A stretch of DNA of 64,000 nt from VAZQ01 sp963817135 (GTDB lineage Bacteria; Pseudomonadota; Alphaproteobacteria; Rhizobiales; Xanthobacteraceae). The stretch is taken from NCBI GenBank assembly GCA_963817135.1, contig CAWFNG010000019.1, positions 1-64,000 on the forward strand, read 5' to 3'. A program made the position numbers and the translations under genes. Positions 41,613-51,226 of the stretch are shown piece by piece (positions within the stretch are counted from its first letter, which is position 1; every line of letters starts with the position of its first letter). A model generated the notes under the pieces. The model had not been told where the DNA came from. It saw nothing but the letters and a program-made list of their open reading frames with translations, and searched no databases.

Positions 41613-43862
41613 TTACTGCTTGCTGAACTTGTTGCTGCGGGGAAACCCTTTCGGCGCGAGCCGGCCGGCATCTGCGCGATTGCCACGCCAATCGGCAAGC
41701 TCGTCGAGCGTGAGCGAAAAAACCCGACCGGCGGCATCACTCCAGGCGAGGCCTTCCTTCGCCTGGAAGGTTTTCAGATCCGACAATCCGCCGTCCCTGA
41801 AGCGCTGCAGCCGCACGCCGCGCCCCCGGCCCATTTCCGGGACCTGAGCAAGCGGGAAGACGATCATTTTGCGGTTCTCGCCGATGGAGGCGACAAGGTC
41901 GCCGTCGACCTGCGCGAGTGAGCGCGCAGAGTCGGGGGGCTCCACATTGAGCACCTGCTTGCCCTTGCGCGTATTCGCAACGCATTCGTCTTCCGGCACC
42001 ACAAAGCCGCGTCCCTGCGCGCTGCCAAGAAGAAACTTGCGGCCTCCCTGCTGGCGGAACACGGCGACGAGATCGGCCTCCTGTTCCAGATCAATGAACA
42101 GACGGATCGGCTCGCCGTGGCCGCGACCGCCTGGGAGTTTTGCCGCTTCGAGCGTGAAGAAACGGCCATTGCTCGCGAATACCATACATTTGGACGTGGT
42201 CTCGGCCGCGAATGCGAATCGCAATCCATCATCGGCCTTGAAAGTCACCCCGGACAAATCAGTAACCGTGCCGCGCAGCGCGCGGATCCAGCCCTTCTCC
42301 GACACCACGACGGTGATCGGCTCGCGCTCGACCAGCGCCTGTTCGATCGCGGATTCGTCGTGTTCCGGAGCGGCCGCAAAGCTGGTGCGGCGCTTGCCCA
42401 ACGCGGTTTTCGGGCCGTATTTCGCCCGCAGCTCCTTGATCTCGGCAGCAACCCTCTTCCACTGCGCTGGTTCGGAGCCGAGCAGATCCTTGATGGCTTT
42501 GCGCTCAATGCGCAGTTCCTTGTCCTCTTTCCTGATCTCGATCTCTTCCAGCTTGCGCAAATTGCGCAGCCGCATGTTGAGGACTGAATCTGCCTGCAGA
42601 TCGGAGAGCTTGAACGTGCGCATAAGCACGGGCTTGGGCTCGTCCTCGTTGCGGATGATCTTGATGACTCGGTCGAGATTGAGATAGGCGACAAGGAAGC
42701 CGCCGAGCACTTCAACACGATGCTCGATCTGCTTGAGACGGTAATTCGACCGCCGCAGCAGAACTTCGCGGCGGTGGGTCAGCCATTCTGTGAGAGCTTC
42801 CGCAAGGCCGACCACCTTCGGAACGCGACCCTTCACCAGGACGTTCATGTTCAGAGAAATGCGGCTCTCGAGCTCGGTGAGCTTGAAAATCGATTCCATC
42901 AGCAGAGTCGCGTCCGCAGCGCGCGAGCGCGGCTCGATCACCAGCCGGATGTCCTCCGCCAATTCGTCGCGTGCATCGGCGACGAGCGGCAGCTTTTTCT
43001 CGTTGATCAGTTCGGCAAGTCTTTCGACCACGCGTCCCTTCTGCACCAGCCACGGAATCTCGTTGATGACGATGAGGTAGGTTCCGCGTCCGGTTTCTTC
43101 CTTGTGCCAACGCGCCCGCACCCGGAACGAGCCGCGACCGCTGCTGTAGGCCTCGGCAATGAGTTCGGGCGGGTCGACGATCACCCCGCCGGTGGGAAAG
43201 TCCGGTCCCTGCACGTATTTGAGGAGCGTGCGGCTCCTCGCGTTGGGGGTATCGATGAGGTGGAGCGCCGCGTCGCAAAGCTCCGCCGCGTTGTGCGGCG
43301 GGATCGAGGTCGCCATGCCTACGGCAATGCCCTGGGACCCGTTGGCAAGCAGGTTGGGAAACGCCCCCGGCAATACGCTCGGCTCGTTCTCGGAACCGTC
43401 GTAGGTGGGTTTGAAATCAATCGCATCTTCGTTGATGCCATCGAGCAGGAGCTGCGCAATGTCGGTGAGCCGCGCCTCGGTATAGCGCATGGCCGCCGGG
43501 TTATCGCCGTCCACATTGCCGAAATTGCCCTGTCCATCGATGAGCGGGTACCGCTGCGCAAAATCCTGCGCCAGCCGAACCAGCGCATCGTATACGGCCT
43601 GGTCGCCATGCGGATGGAACTTGCCGATGACATCGCCGACCACGCGGGCGCATTTCTTGAATGCTGCACCGGGGTCGAGACGCAATTGCTGCATGGCATA
43701 AAGAAGCCGCCGATGCACCGGCTTGAGCCCATCGCGCGCATCCGGCAGTGCGCGGTTGACGATGGTCGACAGCGCATAAGCGAGATAACGCTCTTCCAGC
43801 GCGTCGCGCAGGGCAATCTCTTGCGCGCCATTGTCAGGGGGGGGAATCAGTTGTTTGCCCAT
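41613..43862 (-). CDS. parC: DNA topoisomerase IV subunit A
   Basis: Breaks and rejoins DNA in the ParC2-ParE2 enzyme that separates replicated chromosomes. It is 749 aa. The N-terminal winged-helix region has RALPDARDGLKPVHRRLLYAM and HPHGDQAVYDALVRLAQ (quinolone-pocket helix). The catalytic Tyr is Y127 in AAMRYTEARLTDIA. The C-terminal beta-pinwheel repeats are degenerate, as in ParC and unlike GyrA (no GyrA box seen). ATG at 43862. A twin-hairpin repeat lies upstream of its start. Confidence 0.95.
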   Translation of the reverse strand: MGKQLIPPPDNGAQEIALRDALEERYLAYALSTIVNRALPDARDGLKPVHRRLLYAMQQLRLDPGAAFKKCARVVGDVIGKFHPHGDQAVYDALVRLAQDFAQRYPLIDGQGNFGNVDGDNPAAMRYTEARLTDIAQLLLDGINEDAIDFKPTYDGSENEPSVLPGAFPNLLANGSQGIAVGMATSIPPHNAAELCDAALHLIDTPNARSRTLLKYVQGPDFPTGGVIVDPPELIAEAYSSGRGSFRVRARWHKEETGRGTYLIVINEIPWLVQKGRVVERLAELINEKKLPLVADARDELAEDIRLVIEPRSRAADATLLMESIFKLTELESRISLNMNVLVKGRVPKVVGLAEALTEWLTHRREVLLRRSNYRLKQIEHRVEVLGGFLVAYLNLDRVIKIIRNEDEPKPVLMRTFKLSDLQADSVLNMRLRNLRKLEEIEIRKEDKELRIERKAIKDLLGSEPAQWKRVAAEIKELRAKYGPKTALGKRRTSFAAAPEHDESAIEQALVEREPITVVVSEKGWIRALRGTVTDLSGVTFKADDGLRFAFAAETTSKCMVFASNGRFFTLEAAKLPGGRGHGEPIRLFIDLEQEADLVAVFRQQGGRKFLLGSAQGRGFVVPEDECVANTRKGKQVLNVEPPDSARSLAQVDGDLVASIGENRKMIVFPLAQVPEMGRGRGVRLQRFRDGGLSDLKTFQAKEGLAWSDAAGRVFSLTLDELADWRGNRADAGRLAPKGFPRSNKFSKQ

Positions 43863-43946
43863 GCCGATGGGTTAGCCGCAAGCAGTGCCACGAACAAGCG
43901 CGCAGTACCCGGTACGGACGCTGGGCTATCTAATCTACCGTCGCGG

Positions 43947-44112
43947 CTAGTGCGGTGAATTTGAAGTTCCTATCACCACTGCCGCAAGCTCGTTTAGGAA
44001 CTTCAAATTCAAAACCGCACTAGAATCATAACGTTGCTAGCGGTCCTTAGATTCCGAAGTTCGCACCTGAACGTGCCGCGAGCACTGGCGAACTTCGGAA
44101 TCGGACTACTAG
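43947..44112. repeat. twin-hairpin dispersed element, copy B
   Basis: It has the same architecture as 35001-35167: ctagtgcggt...accgcactag hairpin, the atcataacgttgctag linker, then ctagcggtcc...ggactactag hairpin. It differs from copy A by about a dozen substitutions or indels. It lies between the recO stop and the parC start, and its terminal ctag provides the recO stop codon (cta at 44109-44111, read as tag). Confidence 0.9.
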
Positions 44113-44837
44113 CGTTGATTGCGCAGGACCGCCGCAATGAAGTTTACGCGCGCGTCTGCCAGCTTCAGGCCGCGCGGCTCGAGCACATGGCGCATGAGAA
44201 AAAATCCGGTCAGCGCGAACGCGTCGGCAATATCGCCGCAAGATACGCCGCCAGGAGATGATTGCGCCAGAAACGGCGGCAGAGGCAGAAGCTTTTGTTT
44301 CCAGGGCTCACCCGCCCGCCGCGATACTGCATGCCCGGATTTCGGCGATACATAGATCAAGTCGGAGTCCTCGCCGGTTGCTGCGCAGCTTGCGAGGTCG
44401 AGGCCAAAACCGAGTTCAGCCAAAAGTTTGAGCTCAAAACGGGCCAAGGCAGCTCCCGCCCGCGCAGCATCAGGCAGTAGCTCAATGAGATCGGTGAGCG
44501 CCGCATGCATCTGCGGATGCGGATCGCGCTCTGGCAACAGGCGGCACAACGATGCGAGATGGGTGATACCGTAGAGGGCGTGCGGGACGAGCAGGAATGA
44601 TGCCGCGCGGGCATCAAGCGCCTCCACCACGTAATGGCCGAGGTGATCGTCGAGCCGTGCCTGCCACAGCGCGGTCACGCGATTGCCCGGCTGCAGAACC
44701 GGGCGTAGCCGCGAACCGGCTCCGCCACGCACCAAACCCAAATGGCGGCCATGCTCGCGCGTCATCAGCTCGACGATGGCGTTGCTCTCGCCATGGCGCT
44801 TGCTCGCGAGCACAATGCCTTCCTCGGACCAGCGCAT
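44109..44837 (-). CDS. recO: DNA repair protein RecO
   Basis: Recombination mediator that helps load RecA and anneals single strands in the RecFOR pathway. It is 242 aa: an OB-fold N-terminus (MRWSEEGIVLASKRHGESNAIVELMTREHGRHLGLVRGG), then the helical domain with FELKLLAELGFGLDLASCAATG. Only the first of the usual zinc cysteines is evident. ATG at 44837 lies 2 bp after the era stop. The stop codon comes from the flanking repeat element, so the natural C-terminus may once have differed. Confidence 0.95.
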   Translation of the reverse strand: MRWSEEGIVLASKRHGESNAIVELMTREHGRHLGLVRGGAGSRLRPVLQPGNRVTALWQARLDDHLGHYVVEALDARAASFLLVPHALYGITHLASLCRLLPERDPHPQMHAALTDLIELLPDAARAGAALARFELKLLAELGFGLDLASCAATGEDSDLIYVSPKSGHAVSRRAGEPWKQKLLPLPPFLAQSSPGGVSCGDIADAFALTGFFLMRHVLEPRGLKLADARVNFIAAVLRNQR

Positions 44838-44839
44838 TG

Positions 44840-45805
44840 CTAATTCCCCGGGAACTGAAGGCCCATCGCCCGGTAGCGCTCCGGATCCTCGCTCCAGCGT
44901 TCCCGTACCTTCACGAACAGAAACAGATGCACGGGCGCATCGATCATCTCGGCGATCTCCCGCCGCGCATCCCCCCCGATTGCCTTGATGTTGCGGCCAT
45001 TCTTGCCGAGCACGATTTTTCGTTGACTCTCGCGCTCGACGTAAATCGTCTGTTCAATGCGGACCGCGCCGTCCTTGAGTTCCTTCCATTGCTCCGTCTC
45101 GACAGTGATTTGATAAGGGAGTTCCTGGCGCAGGCACAAATAGAGTTTCTCGCGAGTAATTTCCGCGGCCAGCTGGCGCAGCGGCGCGTCGGTGATTTGG
45201 TCGGCGGGATAATGCCACGGCCCGCAAGCGACATTGTTCGCAAGCCACGCCTTCACGTCGTTCACCCCGTCGCCGGCGAGCGCCGAGATCATGAAGGTCG
45301 CCGCGAACGGGACTCGTGCATTGGCGAGCCTGGCAATTTCAAGCAGACGCGGCTTGTCGATCAGATCGACTTTGTTGATCAGCAGGATCTTGGTTTGGTT
45401 GAGATCGGTGGTCTGATCGAGAAGCGCGCCGCTTGTCTCGTCGAGCCCGCGCTTGGCGTCAAGCATCACGCCGACGATATCGGCGTCGTGGGCACCCTCC
45501 CAGGCGGATTTCAGCATGGCCCGATCGAGGCGGCGCTTGGGCAAAAAAATACCTGGCGTGTCGATGAAAACCAGTTGCGCGCCGCCCACGGTAGCGATGC
45601 CGCGCAAGCAGGTCCGGCTGGTCTGCGCCTTGGGCGAGACGATGGCGATCTTGCTTCCTACCAGGGCGTTGATGAGGGTCGATTTGCCGACATTAGGGGT
45701 GCCGATGAGGGCAATGAACCCGCACCGGCTTGTCTCGCCATGCTCTGTCCCTGCAGGCTCGGCTCGCGTCGAGTGCCGCGGCGCACTGCTGCTTGCCTCA
45801 ACCAT
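44840..45805 (-). CDS. era: GTPase Era
   Basis: GTPase that binds the 3' end of 16S rRNA and helps 30S maturation. It is 321 aa: Walker A GTPNVGKSTLINALVG (residues ~35-50), G3 FIDTPGI, G4 INKVDLID, G5 SAL. The C-terminal KH domain has ERESQRKIVLGKNGRNIKAIG. ATG at 45805 overlaps the rnc stop by 8 bp; a ~25-residue Ser/Ala-rich lead precedes the G domain. It is in the rnc-era-recO operon. Confidence 0.97.
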   Translation of the reverse strand: MVEASSSAPRHSTRAEPAGTEHGETSRCGFIALIGTPNVGKSTLINALVGSKIAIVSPKAQTSRTCLRGIATVGGAQLVFIDTPGIFLPKRRLDRAMLKSAWEGAHDADIVGVMLDAKRGLDETSGALLDQTTDLNQTKILLINKVDLIDKPRLLEIARLANARVPFAATFMISALAGDGVNDVKAWLANNVACGPWHYPADQITDAPLRQLAAEITREKLYLCLRQELPYQITVETEQWKELKDGAVRIEQTIYVERESQRKIVLGKNGRNIKAIGGDARREIAEMIDAPVHLFLFVKVRERWSEDPERYRAMGLQFPGN

Positions 45806-46625
45806 TGGGGGGTTCCGCCTTCACTCCAGTGCGGGTTAGCATGGCCGTTGCCGCGGCCTGCTCGGCGGCGCGCTTGGAGCGGCCAAGACCCTCGGCAGGA
45901 GCGAAGTCTGGCAGCTCCACTGTCACGCGGAACTCAGGGTCATGGTCTGGCCCCTTGCGCTCGACCTCGCGATAGGCCGGGGTAGGAAGACCGCGCGCCT
46001 GCGCCCATTCCTGCAGCACGGTCTTGGAATCCCGCAGTGGCCGCGCGGGCGCGTGCATGCGCACGCTCCACAATCGCTCAATCAGCGCGGCGGCGGCATG
46101 ATAGCCGCCGTCGACAAACACCGCCCCGATCAGCGCCTCGCAAACATCCGCCAGAATCGCGGTGCGGCTGCGAGCCCCGCCGCTTGCCTCCGAAGCGCCC
46201 AACCTGATTGCCGCGCCAAGGTTGATGGCACGCGCGACTTCGGCACATGCCTCCTTGCGCACCAGATCGGCCAGCCGGCGGGACATTTCACCTTCATCGG
46301 CCTTGGGAAAAGCGCGAAACAGCATATCGGAAATGACGAGCCCGAGCACGTGGTCTCCGAGAAATTCGAGGCGCTGGTAAGAAGCGGCGCGGTTGCGCAC
46401 ACCGGTCAGCGCCGAAATATGCGTGAGTGCCTGTTCGAGCAAAGCCGGATCGCGAAAACGATAGCCGATGCGCTGTTCAAACTCGGCGCTATCGCCGCCG
46501 CGGTTGCGCTTCTTGGCTTTCGCCGCCCTCGCCGGAGGCTCTCCGTCGAGAACGGGACGTTCGTCGTCGCTGACCGAATGGGAGGCTTTATGAGGACCGG
46601 AAGGTACTGCTCGCCTGCGGCTCAT
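45798..46625 (-). CDS. rnc: ribonuclease III
   Basis: Double-strand-specific endoribonuclease that processes rRNA and regulates mRNAs. It is 275 aa from ATG 46625, which overlaps the lepB stop (ATGA). After a basic ~50-residue lead, the catalytic domain shows the signature YQRLEFLGDHVLGLVIS and the second acidic patch DVCEALIGAVFVDGG. The dsRNA-binding domain spans ~200-270 (KTVLQEWAQARGLPTPAYREVERKGPDHDPEFRV...AAEQAAATAML). The N-terminal extension is longer than in enteric enzymes. Confidence 0.97.
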   Translation of the reverse strand: MSRRRAVPSGPHKASHSVSDDERPVLDGEPPARAAKAKKRNRGGDSAEFEQRIGYRFRDPALLEQALTHISALTGVRNRAASYQRLEFLGDHVLGLVISDMLFRAFPKADEGEMSRRLADLVRKEACAEVARAINLGAAIRLGASEASGGARSRTAILADVCEALIGAVFVDGGYHAAAALIERLWSVRMHAPARPLRDSKTVLQEWAQARGLPTPAYREVERKGPDHDPEFRVTVELPDFAPAEGLGRSKRAAEQAAATAMLTRTGVKAEPPNG

Positions 46626-47377
46626 CGCACGATCGTGAACAGTCGGCTCCAGCGCACCGACCATGGCCAGCGCCAAATCATCCATGCGTGCTCACCTTCT
46701 CGAATCGAGAAGAAGATGATTTGCGCCCGACCGACAATGTTTTCGAAGGGAACGTAACCCACCTGGCTGAGCACTCGACTGTCAGTGGAATTATCCCGAT
46801 TGTCCCCCATCATAAAGTAATGCCCCTCGGGCACCTGATAGACCGGCGTGTTGTCGTAAAAACCATTGTCCACGAGGTCGAGCGTCGTATAGCTCACGCC
46901 GTTCGGCAGCGTCTCTCGCCAACGCTTCACTCGCGCAGCGCGCGGCCCTTCCTCGGTTTCGATAAAGTCCTCGATACGCTCGCGCCGCACAGGCTGCCCA
47001 TTGATGTGCAGAACACCATCGATCATCTGAATGCGATCGCCGGGAAGGCCGATAACCCGCTTGATGTAGTCGGTCGAATCGTCCTTCGGCAGACGGAAAA
47101 CAACAACGTCTCCCCGGTTGGGTTGCGATGCCCAGATGCGACCGGAAAACAACGGCGGTGAGAGCGGCAGGGAGTAATGGCTGTAACCGTATGAATATTT
47201 GGAGACGAAAAGATAGTCGCCGACCAACAGTGTCGCCTTCATCGAGCCGGACGGAATATTGAACGGCTGGAACAGGAAAGTACGGATGATAAGCGCGATA
47301 ATGAGCGCGTGAATGATCACCCGTATGGTTTCGGCAATACCCCCTTCGCGTCGTTTGGCTCCTGCCGTCACACTCAT
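46622..47377 (-). CDS. lepB: signal peptidase I
   Basis: Inner-membrane serine/lysine protease that removes signal peptides of exported proteins. It is 251 aa from ATG 47377, chosen because GGAAAGAGG precedes it; an ATG at 47401 adds eight residues without a ribosome site. One transmembrane helix (IRVIIHALIIALIIRTFLF) is followed by catalytic Ser45 in NIPSGSMKATLLVGDYLFV and Lys106 in STDYIKRVIGLPGD. MMGDNRDNSTDSR is box E. It lies between acpS and rnc in the operon. Confidence 0.97.
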   Translation of the reverse strand: MSVTAGAKRREGGIAETIRVIIHALIIALIIRTFLFQPFNIPSGSMKATLLVGDYLFVSKYSYGYSHYSLPLSPPLFSGRIWASQPNRGDVVVFRLPKDDSTDYIKRVIGLPGDRIQMIDGVLHINGQPVRRERIEDFIETEEGPRAARVKRWRETLPNGVSYTTLDLVDNGFYDNTPVYQVPEGHYFMMGDNRDNSTDSRVLSQVGYVPFENIVGRAQIIFFSIREGEHAWMIWRWPWSVRWSRLFTIVR

Positions 47378-47557
47378 TGGCCTCTTTCCTGTGAGCTTCA
47401 TGGCCGCGCCGTTCTATCGGCTGGGAGGGCAAGGCGCAACGAACGGGGAGGCGAAACCGGTGGGCATGGCACACCGTTGAATAGACGGAGAGCGGCGCCT
47501 TTAACCCATGATATCAAGAGATTACCGTATTTCGCTCATCTCGAGGGCCTGGACTGA

Positions 47558-47965
47558 TCAGCACATTGCACCTTCGACCGCACTGATAACGACCAACGCC
47601 TGCGCCATGGGACCCTCGTCGGTTATTGTAACATCGATTCGCGGTTCCCAGCCGGCAGGCGTAATCGATTGCAGCCGCTTGAGCGCGCCGCCGGTAAGTT
47701 TCATGGTGGGACGGCCCGACGGTAGATTGACGACCCCCATATCGCGCCAGAAAACGCCTTGGCGGAGCCCGGTGCCGAGCGCCTTGGCGCACGCCTCCTT
47801 GGCGGCAAAGCGTTTGGCGTAGGTTTCGTATCGACGGGCGCGGCGCTCTGCGGTGGCGCGCTCGGTGATGGTAAAGATGCGCCCCAGGAAACGCTCGCCA
47901 TGACGCTCGACGGTTCGTTCGATGCGACGGACATCAATGAGATCTGAGCCGATGCCGATGATCAT
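47558..47965 (-). CDS. acpS: holo-[acyl-carrier-protein] synthase
   Basis: Transfers phosphopantetheine from CoA to a serine of acyl carrier protein, activating fatty-acid synthesis. It is 135 aa: IIGIGSDLIDVRRIE holds Mg ligand D8, and KRFAAKEACAKALGTG holds E57. The ATG at 47965 overlaps the pdxJ stop (ATGA). A ~180-bp gap separates it from lepB. Confidence 0.97.
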   Translation of the reverse strand: MIIGIGSDLIDVRRIERTVERHGERFLGRIFTITERATAERRARRYETYAKRFAAKEACAKALGTGLRQGVFWRDMGVVNLPSGRPTMKLTGGALKRLQSITPAGWEPRIDVTITDEGPMAQALVVISAVEGAMC

Positions 47966-48705
47966 GGACGCCCCCGATCAATGGATGCGCGCATCTTTTT
48001 CACCGCCTCGGCAAGTCCGCTGTAGAGCGCCTCCCCGATCAGGAAATGACCGATATTGAGCTCGGTGAGCTCGGCTATGCCGGCAATCGCCGCCGCCGTC
48101 TCGAAATCAAGGCCGTGGCCGGCATGCACTTCGAGCCCAAGCTGGTGGGCGAGTTTTGCGCCCTCGACAATGCGCTGCCACTCTACCTCTGCCGCAGCCG
48201 TTCGGTTTTCCGCGCGCGCATCGCACCATGCGCCGGTGTGGATCTCGATGACCGGAGCACCGATTGCGACCGCCGCCTCGACCTGAGCAGGCGCCGCGGC
48301 AATGAACAGCGCGACGCGAATTCCGGCTCGACTGAGCGCCGCAACACCAGGCGCAAGCTGCGCCCGCTGCCCGGCGGCGTCAAGGCCGCCCTCGGTCGTG
48401 CGCTCCTCGCGCCGTTCCGGTACCAGACACGCGGCGTGCGGCCGCGTTTTGACGGCGATTGCGACCATTTCATCGGTAGCCGCCATTTCCAGATTGAGCG
48501 GCTTCGTAATCTGCGTCTTGAGCCGCTCAATGTCGTCGTCGCGGATGTGGCGGCGATCCTCGCGCAGATGCGCGGTAATGCCGTCGGCACCCGCTTCGAT
48601 TGCTATCTTGGCTGCCCGTAGCGGATCAGGATGCCGGCCGCCGCGCGCATTGCGAACGGTCGCGACGTGGTCGATGTTGACGCCAAGCCGAAGCCGAGTG
48701 CGCAT
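47962..48705 (-). CDS. pdxJ: pyridoxine 5'-phosphate synthase
   Basis: Condenses 1-deoxyxylulose-5-phosphate with 3-amino-2-oxopropyl phosphate to pyridoxine phosphate (DXP-dependent vitamin B6 route). It is a 247-aa TIM barrel with LGVNIDHVATVRNARGGRHPDP at the start, DGITAHLREDRRHI, CLVPERREERTTEGG, IGAPVIEIHTGAWCDA, EVHAGHGLDF and ELNIGHFLIGEALYSGL. ATG at 48705 lies 8 bp after the rsh stop, so the two are co-transcribed. Confidence 0.97.
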   Translation of the reverse strand: MRTRLRLGVNIDHVATVRNARGGRHPDPLRAAKIAIEAGADGITAHLREDRRHIRDDDIERLKTQITKPLNLEMAATDEMVAIAVKTRPHAACLVPERREERTTEGGLDAAGQRAQLAPGVAALSRAGIRVALFIAAAPAQVEAAVAIGAPVIEIHTGAWCDARAENRTAAAEVEWQRIVEGAKLAHQLGLEVHAGHGLDFETAAAIAGIAELTELNIGHFLIGEALYSGLAEAVKKMRASIDRGRP

Positions 48706-48713
48706 CTTAATGC

Positions 48714-50916
48714 CTAGGCATTCACCCGCTCGGCGCTCGCCACCACATCCTTCGCCCGCAATTGCGCGATGATGGAATTGAGGTGCTTGATATCAAACAC
48801 TTCCAGATCGATGGTTACCGAGGTGAAATCGGGCGCAGAACGCTCCATGCGGATGTTATCGATATTGCCATCATGCTCGGCGATTACCTGGGCGACCTGG
48901 GCAAGCGAGCCAGGCTCGTTGACCGTCTGCAGAACGATGCGCGCGGGAAACCGCTGCGGGTTTTCCCCCTCTACGTCCCAGCGCAGATCGAGCCAGTGCT
49001 CGGGCACATCCTCGAAATCCTTCAGCGCGGGAGATTGGATGGGGTAGATGGTGATGCCCTCGCCTGGCGTAAGGATGCCGACGATACGATCGCCCGGCAC
49101 GGCCCCGCCATTGGGCGCAAATCGTACCGGCAGATCGGTATTGATACCGCGAATCGGGATGGCAGCACCGCTTTCGTCGGAAGCCTTGACCTTGACGGCT
49201 TTGGCGCGCTTGAGCCCGAACCAGCCACTCTCGGGCTTCGCCTGTTGCGCAATTGCGGCGGCCCGCTCCTCCTTGTAATCGGGATACATCGCTCGCACGA
49301 TATCGGCTGCGCGCATCTCTCCGCGTCCGACGGCGGACATGACTTCCTCGATCGAACCGCGCGCAAGGCGCGGCAGCGCAGCTTGCAGCTTCTCGTCGGA
49401 ATAGAAGATCTTCGCCCGCTGGCACAATCGCTCGACGATGCGCCGGCCAAGCCCGCCATACTGGTTGCGCACCGCCGCGCGCGTGGCGCGCCGGATGGCA
49501 GCGCGCGCCTTGCCGGTAATGACCAGCGATTCCCAAGCCGCTGGCGGCGCCGTCTGCGCCGGGGAGGTGATGATCTCGACTTCGTCCCCGTTCATGAGCT
49601 CGGAGACAAGCGGCGCGATCTTTCCGTTTATCTTGCAGCCGACCGCCATGTTGCCGATGTCCGTATGTACTGTGTAGGCAAAATCGACCGCGTTCGCCCG
49701 CCGCGGCAGTGCGATCAGCTTGCCTTTCGGTGTGAAGCAAAACACCTGATCGTGGAACAGTTCGAGCTTTGTGTGTTCGAGGAATTCCTCCGGGTTGGAG
49801 CCCTCGGCCAACAATTCGATCGTGCGCCGCAGCCAGGCATAGGCACTCAACTCGCGCGACAGCATTTCGGTCGGCGATCCCACGCCATCCTTGTAAAGCG
49901 CATGGGCGGCGATCCCATATTCCGCAATCTCGTGCATCTCGCGCGTGCGGATTTGCAGCTCGAACTCGCTGCTGGCTCGGCCCGATTACGGTGGTATGGA
50001 TCGAGCAATACTCGTTCTGCTTTGGCGTCGAGATGTAATCTTTGAAGCGCCCCGGCACGACCGGCCAAGTCGTATGCACGATGCCCAGCGCCGCGTAGCA
50101 TTCAGGCATCGTGTTAACGATCACTCGGAATCCGAAGATATCGGATAGCTGTTCGAAGCCGATGGATTTGCGTTCCATCTTGCGCCAGATCGAATAGGCG
50201 CGCTTGCGGCGTCCTGAGACTTCCGCCGCGATGCCGCGATCGGAGAGTTTGCTGGTAAGCTGTCGCTCGATTTCGGTAACCAGCCCGACATTCTTTAGCT
50301 CAAGCGCGTCAAGCCGCTCGCTCACCACCCTGTAGGCCTCGGGGTTGAGCTCGTGAAATGCGAGGTCCTCCAGCTCCTCGCGCATTTCATGCATACCCAT
50401 GCGGCCGGCGAGCGGCGCATAAATATCCAGCGTTTCCTGCGCGCTGCGCCGCCGTGCTTCCGCCGGCATATGGGAGAGCGTGCGCATATTATGCAGCCGA
50501 TCGGCGAGCTTGATGAGGAGGACCCGCACGTCGTCGGCAATCGCCAGCAATAGCTTGCGGAGATTCTCCGCCTGCTTGGCCTCCTTGGTGACGAGATCGA
50601 GCTTCTTGAGCTTGGTGAGGCCTTCGACCAAGGCACCGATGTCAGGACCAAACATCTGGTCGATTTCGGCGCGGGTTGCCGCGGTGTCCTCGATGGTATC
50701 GTGCAGCAACGCGGCCGCGATCGTTGCATCGTCGAGCTTGAGATCGGTGAGAATCGCAGCCACTTCGAGCGGGTGCGAAAAATATGGATCGCCGGACGCC
50801 CGCTTTTGCTCGCCATGCGCGCGCATGGCATAGACATAGGCACGGTTGAGAAGCGGCTCGCTGGTATTGGGATTGTAGCGCCTGACCCGATCGATCAGGT
50901 CGTATTGCCGCATCAT
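48714..50916 (-). CDS. rsh: RelA/SpoT-type (p)ppGpp synthetase/hydrolase, interrupted by a frameshift
   Basis: Bifunctional stringent-response enzyme that makes and degrades (p)ppGpp. Read across the break it has the HD hydrolase domain (GDPYFSHPLEVAAIL, AALLHDTIED, LIKLADRLHNMRTL), the synthetase domain (RRKRAYSIWRKMERKSI, DIFGFRVIV, PKQNEYCSIHTTVIGP), a TGS domain (VFCFTPKGKLIALPRRANAVDFAYTVHTDIGN) and a C-terminal ACT domain (VNEPGSLAQVAQVIAEHDGNI). The frame changes near 49965. On the coding strand cgagttcgagctg should read R-V-E-L, which one T fewer in the tt pair would restore. Given the family's importance, a sequence error is more likely than a dead gene. The start is ATG 50916 or 50913 (MRQYDLIDRV). 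It lies upstream of pdxJ. Confidence 0.93.
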
Positions 50917-51226
50917 GGAAGGCTTCGGCCCTTCCCTTGTTTTTTCTGTTTTTTCAGACGGTTGAGAGACAGAATTAAGGTTCCGCCCAAGCGCCGCTCG
51001 CGCCCAGGACTGATTCTGCATGCGCGGCAGATTGCTCGAAGAGCGCGGCATTCAGACATGCTCCCGCGGACGCCCAATGAGGGCGAAGCCATTGGCCCAG
51101 GAGCATATCATGGCGGATGTTACCGGCGGCAAGATGAGCGTAGCCGCCTCCAAGTATCCTTTTACCCTTCGCCCAGCGGCAGAGCCGGATGGATTGGGCC
51201 GTCGGATCGGCCGATTACAGCGATCC
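50917..51226. other. rsh-rpoZ intergenic region
   Basis: About 310 bp with no recognisable gene. Open frames reading through it are extensions of rsh (minus) or of unlikely plus-strand frames. It should contain the rsh promoter and the end of the rpoZ transcript. No clear boxes or hairpin with a T run were seen. Confidence 0.4.

Noticed and set aside
42720..43958. 412-aa plus-strand frame antisense to parC
   Set aside because: The opposite strand encodes an unmistakable ParC with its catalytic Tyr; the plus frame has no recognisable motif.
48762..50045. 427-aa plus-strand frame antisense to rsh
   Set aside because: It is a shadow of the RelA/SpoT C-terminal region.
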